Shown piece by piece: positions 5,078-8,684 of a DNA stretch of 8,684 nt. Source of the DNA: UMGS172 sp045637775 (GTDB lineage: Bacteria > Bacillota > Clostridia > Oscillospirales > Acutalibacteraceae); assembly GCA_045637775.1 (NCBI GenBank), contig JAZUAC010000015.1:1-8684 (forward strand). Reading direction: 5' to 3'. The position numbers and the translations under genes were made by a program. Under the pieces are notes generated by a model, which made no database searches, was not told the DNA's origin, and saw nothing but the letters and a program-made list of their open reading frames with translations. Numbering within the stretch: the first letter of the stretch is position 1; every line of letters starts with the position of its first letter.

Positions 5078-6223
5078 TTAGTCTTTAAAGAATTCTTTAA
5101 CCTTATCAAAGAAGCCTTTGCGCTTTTTGTAGCAATTATCGTCAACCGAATCCTCAAACTTCTTCAAAAGCTCTTTTTGAGATTTGTTAAGGTCTTTGGG
5201 AATCTCAACGATTATCTTGACATATTGGTCACCGCGGCCCGAATAATTAAGCCTCTGAATACCCTTGCCCTTGAGCTTAAATTCATCTCCGGGCTGTGTT
5301 CCCTCGTGTATCGAGAACTTAACCTTGCCGTCAAGAGTAGGCACGGTAATATCGGCACCCAAAGCGGCTTGGGTAAACGAAACAGGAATCTCACAGAAAA
5401 CATCGAATCCGTCACGCTCAAAAATGGGATGAGGACGAACCGTAATCTCAACCCTCAAATCACCGTTGGGACCACCGTTGGCACCTGCATCACCACCACC
5501 GCGAAGGTTCATATACTGACCGTCATCCACACCTGCGGGAATGTTGATCTCTCTCTCGGTTGTTCTTCTGATACGACCTTTACCGTTACAAACCTTACAC
5601 GGATGATCGATTTTCTTACCTGTACCGCGGCATTGGTCACAAGCACGGGTAGTTTGCATTGCACCGAAAGGTGTGCGTTGGGTGACATAAATCTGACCCG
5701 AACCGTTACAAGCAGGACAGGTTGAAGGGTTATGACCCTTTTCACAACCGTTACCGCCACATTCGGTACAGTTTTCGATTCGTGTAACCTTTATCTTTTT
5801 ATTACAGCCTTTTGCGGCTTCTTCAAAGGTCAAAATAACCGAAGCCGAGGTATCGGAGCCTTTTCTCGGTGCGTTGGGGTTGGCTCTGCGTTGACCGCCG
5901 CCAAAACCACCGCCAAAGAAACTGCCGAATATATCACCAAGGTCGCCGAAATCACCAAAACCGCCAAATCCGCCGCCACCCGCACCAAAGTTCGGGTCAA
6001 CACCTGCGTGACCGTATTGGTCGTATCTTGCCTTCTTTTCAGAATCAGACAAGACCTCATAAGCCTCGTTTACTTCCTTAAAGCTTTTTTCGGCATCGGC
6101 ATCACCGGGATGCAGGTCGGGATGATACTTTTTAGCCATCTTACGATAGGCTTTTTTAATTTCATCATCACCGGCGCTTTTATCCACTCCAAGCACTTCA
6201 TAATAATCTCGTTTTTCTGCCAA
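5078..6223 (-). CDS. dnaJ: Chaperone protein DnaJ (Hsp40)
   Basis: A 381-residue class A J-protein that delivers unfolded clients to DnaK and stimulates its ATPase in the cytoplasm. Domains in order: J-domain (1-70) with HPD at 34-36; a Gly/Phe-rich linker (about 78-112); and a zinc-binding region with four CxxCxGxG repeats (CTECGGNG from 152, CPACNGSG from 169, CDQCRGTG from 195, CKVCNGKG from 209). The two client-binding beta domains and dimerisation tail follow to 381. The start is a TTG, fixed by AGGAGGA (6231-6237) seven bases upstream; no ATG or GTG gives the complete J-domain. It is the last gene of grpE-dnaK-dnaJ, 67 bases after dnaK, with a hairpin in between, and ends at the terminator near 5006-5050. 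Confidence 0.97.
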   Translation of the reverse strand: MAEKRDYYEVLGVDKSAGDDEIKKAYRKMAKKYHPDLHPGDADAEKSFKEVNEAYEVLSDSEKKARYDQYGHAGVDPNFGAGGGGFGGFGDFGDLGDIFGSFFGGGFGGGQRRANPNAPRKGSDTSASVILTFEEAAKGCNKKIKVTRIENCTECGGNGCEKGHNPSTCPACNGSGQIYVTQRTPFGAMQTTRACDQCRGTGKKIDHPCKVCNGKGRIRRTTEREINIPAGVDDGQYMNLRGGGDAGANGGPNGDLRVEITVRPHPIFERDGFDVFCEIPVSFTQAALGADITVPTLDGKVKFSIHEGTQPGDEFKLKGKGIQRLNYSGRGDQYVKIIVEIPKDLNKSQKELLKKFEDSVDDNCYKKRKGFFDKVKEFFKD

Positions 6224-6230
6224 GTGCTTA

Positions 6231-6237
6231 TCCTCCT
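6231..6237 (-). promoter_or_regulatory. Ribosome binding site that sets the dnaJ TTG start
   Basis: AGGAGGA on the minus strand, seven bases before TTG GCA GAA. It is almost fully complementary to the 16S anti-Shine-Dalgarno sequence, which compensates for the weak TTG initiation codon. Confidence 0.85.
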
Positions 6238-6252
6238 AAATAATATGTAGAC

Positions 6253-6277
6253 TTACGGGTGCAAAAAGCACCCGTAA
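6253..6277 (-). other. Intercistronic hairpin between dnaK and dnaJ
   Basis: A perfect 10-bp stem, TTACGGGTGC with GCACCCGTAA, closed by a five-base loop (TTTTT in the transcript). On the minus strand it is followed by GTCTACATATTATTT and then the dnaJ ribosome binding site; there is no uninterrupted T tract, so it is unlikely to be a full terminator. It may stabilise the 3' end of a processed dnaK message or attenuate dnaJ. Confidence 0.7.
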
Positions 6278-6290
6278 ATCATGAGTATAA

Positions 6291-8126
6291 TTACTTATTA
6301 GTGTCGTCAACATCAGTAAAGTCGGCGTCGTAAACATTGTTGGGGTCGGGGTTGCCGTTAGGTGCGGCACCGCCTGCAGCCTGTTGAGCCTCCTGAGCAG
6401 CCTTGTAAACCTTCTCGGAAACGGCGTAAACCTTCTTCTGGAGGTCTTCCTGCTTTACCTTGATAGCCTCGGTATCGGTACCCTTCAAAGCTTCCTTCAA
6501 AGCATCAGCAGCGGTCTGAATATCGGTCTTTTCAGCATCGGTAAGCTTGTCGCCAAGGTCGGTAACAGTCTTTTCAGCAGTGTAAACCAACTGGTCAGCG
6601 TTGTTGCGAAGGTCAGCCTCTTCACGACGCTTCTTATCCTCTGCAGCATACTGCTCGGCTTCCTTAACAGCCTTATCAATATCGTCCTTGGACATATTGG
6701 TAGAAGAAGTGATGGTGATGGACTGCTCCTTGCCTGTGCCGAGGTCCTTTGCCGATACATTTACGATACCGTTAGCATCGATGTCAAACGAAACCTCAAT
6801 CTGGGGAATACCTCTGGGTGCTGCGGCAATACCGTCGAGCTTAAATACACCGAGGGTCTTGTTGTCACGGGCAAACTCACGCTCACCCTGAAGAACATGA
6901 ACCTCAACCGAGGTCTGTCCGTCAGCAGCAGTGGAGAAAATCTGACTCTTATTGGTAGGAATAGTTGTGTTACGCTCGATAACCTTGGTGCAAACGCCAC
7001 CCATGGTCTCAATACCGAGTGAAAGCGGAGTTACGTCGAGGAGCAAGAGACCCTTAACATCACCGCCAAGAACACCGCCCTGCAAAGCGGCACCCAAAGC
7101 TACGCACTCATCGGGGTTGATGCCCTTGAAGGGGTCACGGCCGATGAATTTCTTAACAGCTTCCTGAACTGCGGGAATACGGCTGGAACCACCAACCATC
7201 AATACCTTATTGATTTCAGAGGTATTAAGACCCGAATCGGACAAAGCCTGACGAACGGGGCCCATAGTAGCCTCAACGAGGTCTGCGGTAATTTCATTGA
7301 ACTTTGCACGGGTCAAGGTGCCTTCATAGTGCTTGGGACCGGTTGCATCAACAGTGATAAAGGGTAGATTGATGTCAGCAGTGGTCATACCAGAAAGGTC
7401 TATTTTTGCCTTTTCTGCAGCTTCCTTGATTCTCTGCATAGCCATCTTATCGCCGGAGAGGTCGATACCATTCTGAGCCTTGAAATCAGCTACGATCCAA
7501 TCCATAACACGCTTATCAAAGTCGTCACCGCCAAGACGGTTGTTACCTGCGGTAGCAAGAACTTCCTGAACACCGTCGCCCATCTCAATGATAGATACGT
7601 CGAAAGTACCGCCGCCAAGGTCATAAACCATAACCTTCTGGTCGTCTTCCTTATCAACACCAAAAGCCAAAGCAGCTGCGGTGGGCTCGTTGATGATACG
7701 CTTTACCTCAAGACCTGCAATCTTACCTGCATCCTTGGTTGCCTGACGCTGTGCATCAGAGAAGTATGCGGGAACAGTGATAACAGCCTCGGTCACAGGT
7801 GCACCAAGATAAGCCTCTGCATCGGCCTTCAATTTCTGAAGGATGATAGCCGAAATCTCCTGAGGAGTGTAGTTCTTTCCGTCAATATTCACATTGTAAG
7901 CAGTACCCATTTCTCTCTTGATAGAGATAACGGTTCTGTCAGGGTTGGTGATGGCCTGACGCTTTGCAACCTGACCGACCATTCTTTCACCGGTCTTGGA
8001 GAATGCAACAACCGAAGGAGTTGTTCTGCCGCCTTCAGCGTTAGGAATAACGACTGCTTCGCCGCCTTCCATAACTGCTACACAAGAGTTAGTTGTACCA
8101 AGGTCAATACCTATAATTTTTCCCAT
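6291..8126 (-). CDS. dnaK: Chaperone protein DnaK (Hsp70)
   Basis: A full-length, 611-residue Hsp70, the ATP-driven cytoplasmic chaperone. The nucleotide-binding domain (1 to about 355) has the phosphate-1 motif IGIDLGTTNS (5-14), phosphate-2 VYDLGGGTFDVS (167-178) and adenosine motif VGGSSRIPAVQE (311-322). The linker is LLLLDVTPLSL (360-370), followed by the beta-sandwich peptide-binding domain and the alpha-helical lid, ending in an acidic, Asp-rich tail. Between ISIKREMG and VTEAVITVPAYF the protein is shorter than Gram-negative DnaK, matching the known Gram-positive deletion in this region. The start is the ATG at 8126 with GGAGG eight bases upstream; an in-frame TTG at 8141 is part of that ribosome binding site. 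It lies 78 bases after grpE without a terminator, so it is co-transcribed. Confidence 0.98.
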   Translation of the reverse strand: MGKIIGIDLGTTNSCVAVMEGGEAVVIPNAEGGRTTPSVVAFSKTGERMVGQVAKRQAITNPDRTVISIKREMGTAYNVNIDGKNYTPQEISAIILQKLKADAEAYLGAPVTEAVITVPAYFSDAQRQATKDAGKIAGLEVKRIINEPTAAALAFGVDKEDDQKVMVYDLGGGTFDVSIIEMGDGVQEVLATAGNNRLGGDDFDKRVMDWIVADFKAQNGIDLSGDKMAMQRIKEAAEKAKIDLSGMTTADINLPFITVDATGPKHYEGTLTRAKFNEITADLVEATMGPVRQALSDSGLNTSEINKVLMVGGSSRIPAVQEAVKKFIGRDPFKGINPDECVALGAALQGGVLGGDVKGLLLLDVTPLSLGIETMGGVCTKVIERNTTIPTNKSQIFSTAADGQTSVEVHVLQGEREFARDNKTLGVFKLDGIAAAPRGIPQIEVSFDIDANGIVNVSAKDLGTGKEQSITITSSTNMSKDDIDKAVKEAEQYAAEDKKRREEADLRNNADQLVYTAEKTVTDLGDKLTDAEKTDIQTAADALKEALKGTDTEAIKVKQEDLQKKVYAVSEKVYKAAQEAQQAAGGAAPNGNPDPNNVYDADFTDVDDTNK

Positions 8127-8204
8127 AATAAAAACCTCCAAATAGATTTATGTTTTACAAAAATTGTTTTTTATTTATTCAAAGCCAAAGCCTTAAATTC
8201 AAAT

Positions 8205-8684
8205 TTAGTTTGCAACCTGAACCATAGCAGGTCTGATTACGGTGTCACCTATTTTGTAACCCTTTTGAAGAACATTGCTGATAACATTTTCACCAAGGTT
8301 CTCATCCTCGATGTGCATTACAGCTTCGTGATACTGCGGGTCAAAGGTTTCACCAACTGCGCCAAGCTCAACCAACCCAAGGTCTTTAACGGCATCGGTC
8401 AGCATCTTGACAATCATTTCAACGCCCTTTGCATAATCGGCACTGTCTTTATCAGCGGCATTTGCACGGTCGACATTATCAAACACAGGCAAAAGCTTCT
8501 TCAAAAGATTTGCCGAAGTAAACTCTGCGGCGGCAACCCTTTCCTTTTCGGTGCGGCGTTTGTAGTTATCAAACTCTGCCGCAGTACGCAACAGAAGGTC
8601 TTTCTGATTTTGAACTTCATCTTCCAATTTTTTTATCTGTTCATCCTTAGCAGACAACTTCTTAGGCTTCTTTTCTTTAGCCTC
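8205..8684 (-). CDS. grpE: GrpE nucleotide exchange factor, 5' end outside the window
   Basis: The reading frame is open to the right edge; 159 codons plus the stop are visible, and the N-terminus is missing. GrpE acts as a dimer that releases ADP from DnaK. The visible N-terminal part is Lys/Glu-rich (EAKEKKPKK), followed by a long coiled coil with heptad character through EFDNYKRRTEKER. After a four-helix-bundle region come the C-terminal beta-wing motifs FDPQYHEAVMH and GYKIGDTVIRPAMVQVAN, all typical of the family. An in-frame TTG at 8657 is not taken as the start, because the frame continues upstream with GrpE-like sequence and no ribosome binding site is visible there. It is upstream of dnaK in the same operon; in Firmicutes hrcA usually precedes it. 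Confidence 0.95.
   Translation of the reverse strand, partial: EAKEKKPKKLSAKDEQIKKLEDEVQNQKDLLLRTAAEFDNYKRRTEKERVAAAEFTSANLLKKLLPVFDNVDRANAADKDSADYAKGVEMIVKMLTDAVKDLGLVELGAVGETFDPQYHEAVMHIEDENLGENVISNVLQKGYKIGDTVIRPAMVQVAN

Noticed and set aside
5520..5770. Cluster of Cys-rich repeats as a possible separate metal protein
   Set aside because: These are the four CxxCxGxG zinc repeats of DnaJ in frame within the full-length gene.
5890..5995. Short repeated motifs (accgccaaa-like) that could suggest a repeat array
   Set aside because: They encode the Gly/Phe-rich linker of DnaJ, which is naturally repetitive. The units are irregular, with no spacers as in a CRISPR array.
5732..7022. Long plus-strand open frames (172 and 212 codons) opposite dnaJ and dnaK
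   Set aside because: They lie fully antisense to well-conserved chaperone genes, have low-complexity composition rich in residues expected from reverse-complemented codons, and match no known family. They are shadows of the codon use in dnaJ and dnaK.
8205..8657. GrpE starting at the TTG at 8657 as a complete 150-residue protein
   Set aside because: The frame stays open to the window edge with GrpE-like charged sequence, and there is no ribosome binding site before the TTG. The gene is more likely cut by the window edge.

Overview
The window looks like an ordinary chromosomal segment of a spore-forming, low-to-moderate GC Gram-positive bacterium, most likely an anaerobic Clostridia member. 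This is inferred from a complete cotJABC spore-coat operon, Gram-positive-type dnaK and dnaJ genes in grpE-dnaK-dnaJ order, AGGAGG-type ribosome binding sites, a TTG start codon, and many near-consensus TTGACA/TATAAT promoters. I could not run a database search, so genus is not claimed.

Layout, left to right. Positions 1-60 hold a short stretch that matches part of tRNA-Pro in inverted orientation. A minus-strand tRNA-Pro(GGG) follows at 98-174, with a strong promoter to its right and an intrinsic terminator to its left. An AT-rich spacer of about 200 bases then leads to the plus-strand cotJA-cotJB-cotJC operon (373-1445), ending in a perfect 12-bp hairpin terminator. That terminator is shared with the convergent minus-strand pair trmD-tag (2753 to 1469), and its stem encodes the last codons of tag. 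A compact divergent promoter region (about 2754-2888) separates trmD from a plus-strand MFS transporter (2889-4124), which is followed by a small ABC-type ATPase gene (4209-4955). A bidirectional terminator near 5006-5050 separates these from the minus-strand chaperone operon, grpE (5' end off the window) - dnaK - dnaJ, which fills the right-hand 3.6 kb.

Function. GrpE is the nucleotide exchange factor for DnaK, and DnaJ delivers substrates and stimulates DnaK ATPase, so the right-hand block is a complete folding machine apart from the missing grpE 5' end and any upstream hrcA/CIRCE region. TrmD makes m1G37 in tRNAs such as the tRNA-Pro(GGG) encoded here, and Tag removes 3-methyladenine from DNA; they form a two-gene transcription unit. 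CotJA, CotJB and CotJC are spore coat proteins, with CotJC a manganese catalase homologue that keeps all five expected metal ligands.

I do not see a mobile element, CRISPR array or an obviously new system. The least explained items are the MFS-ATPase pair, the inverted tRNA-Pro fragment at the left edge, and the symmetric sequence between the two divergent promoters. No stretch longer than 300 bases lacks a gene; the longest gap (175-372) is described through its promoters.
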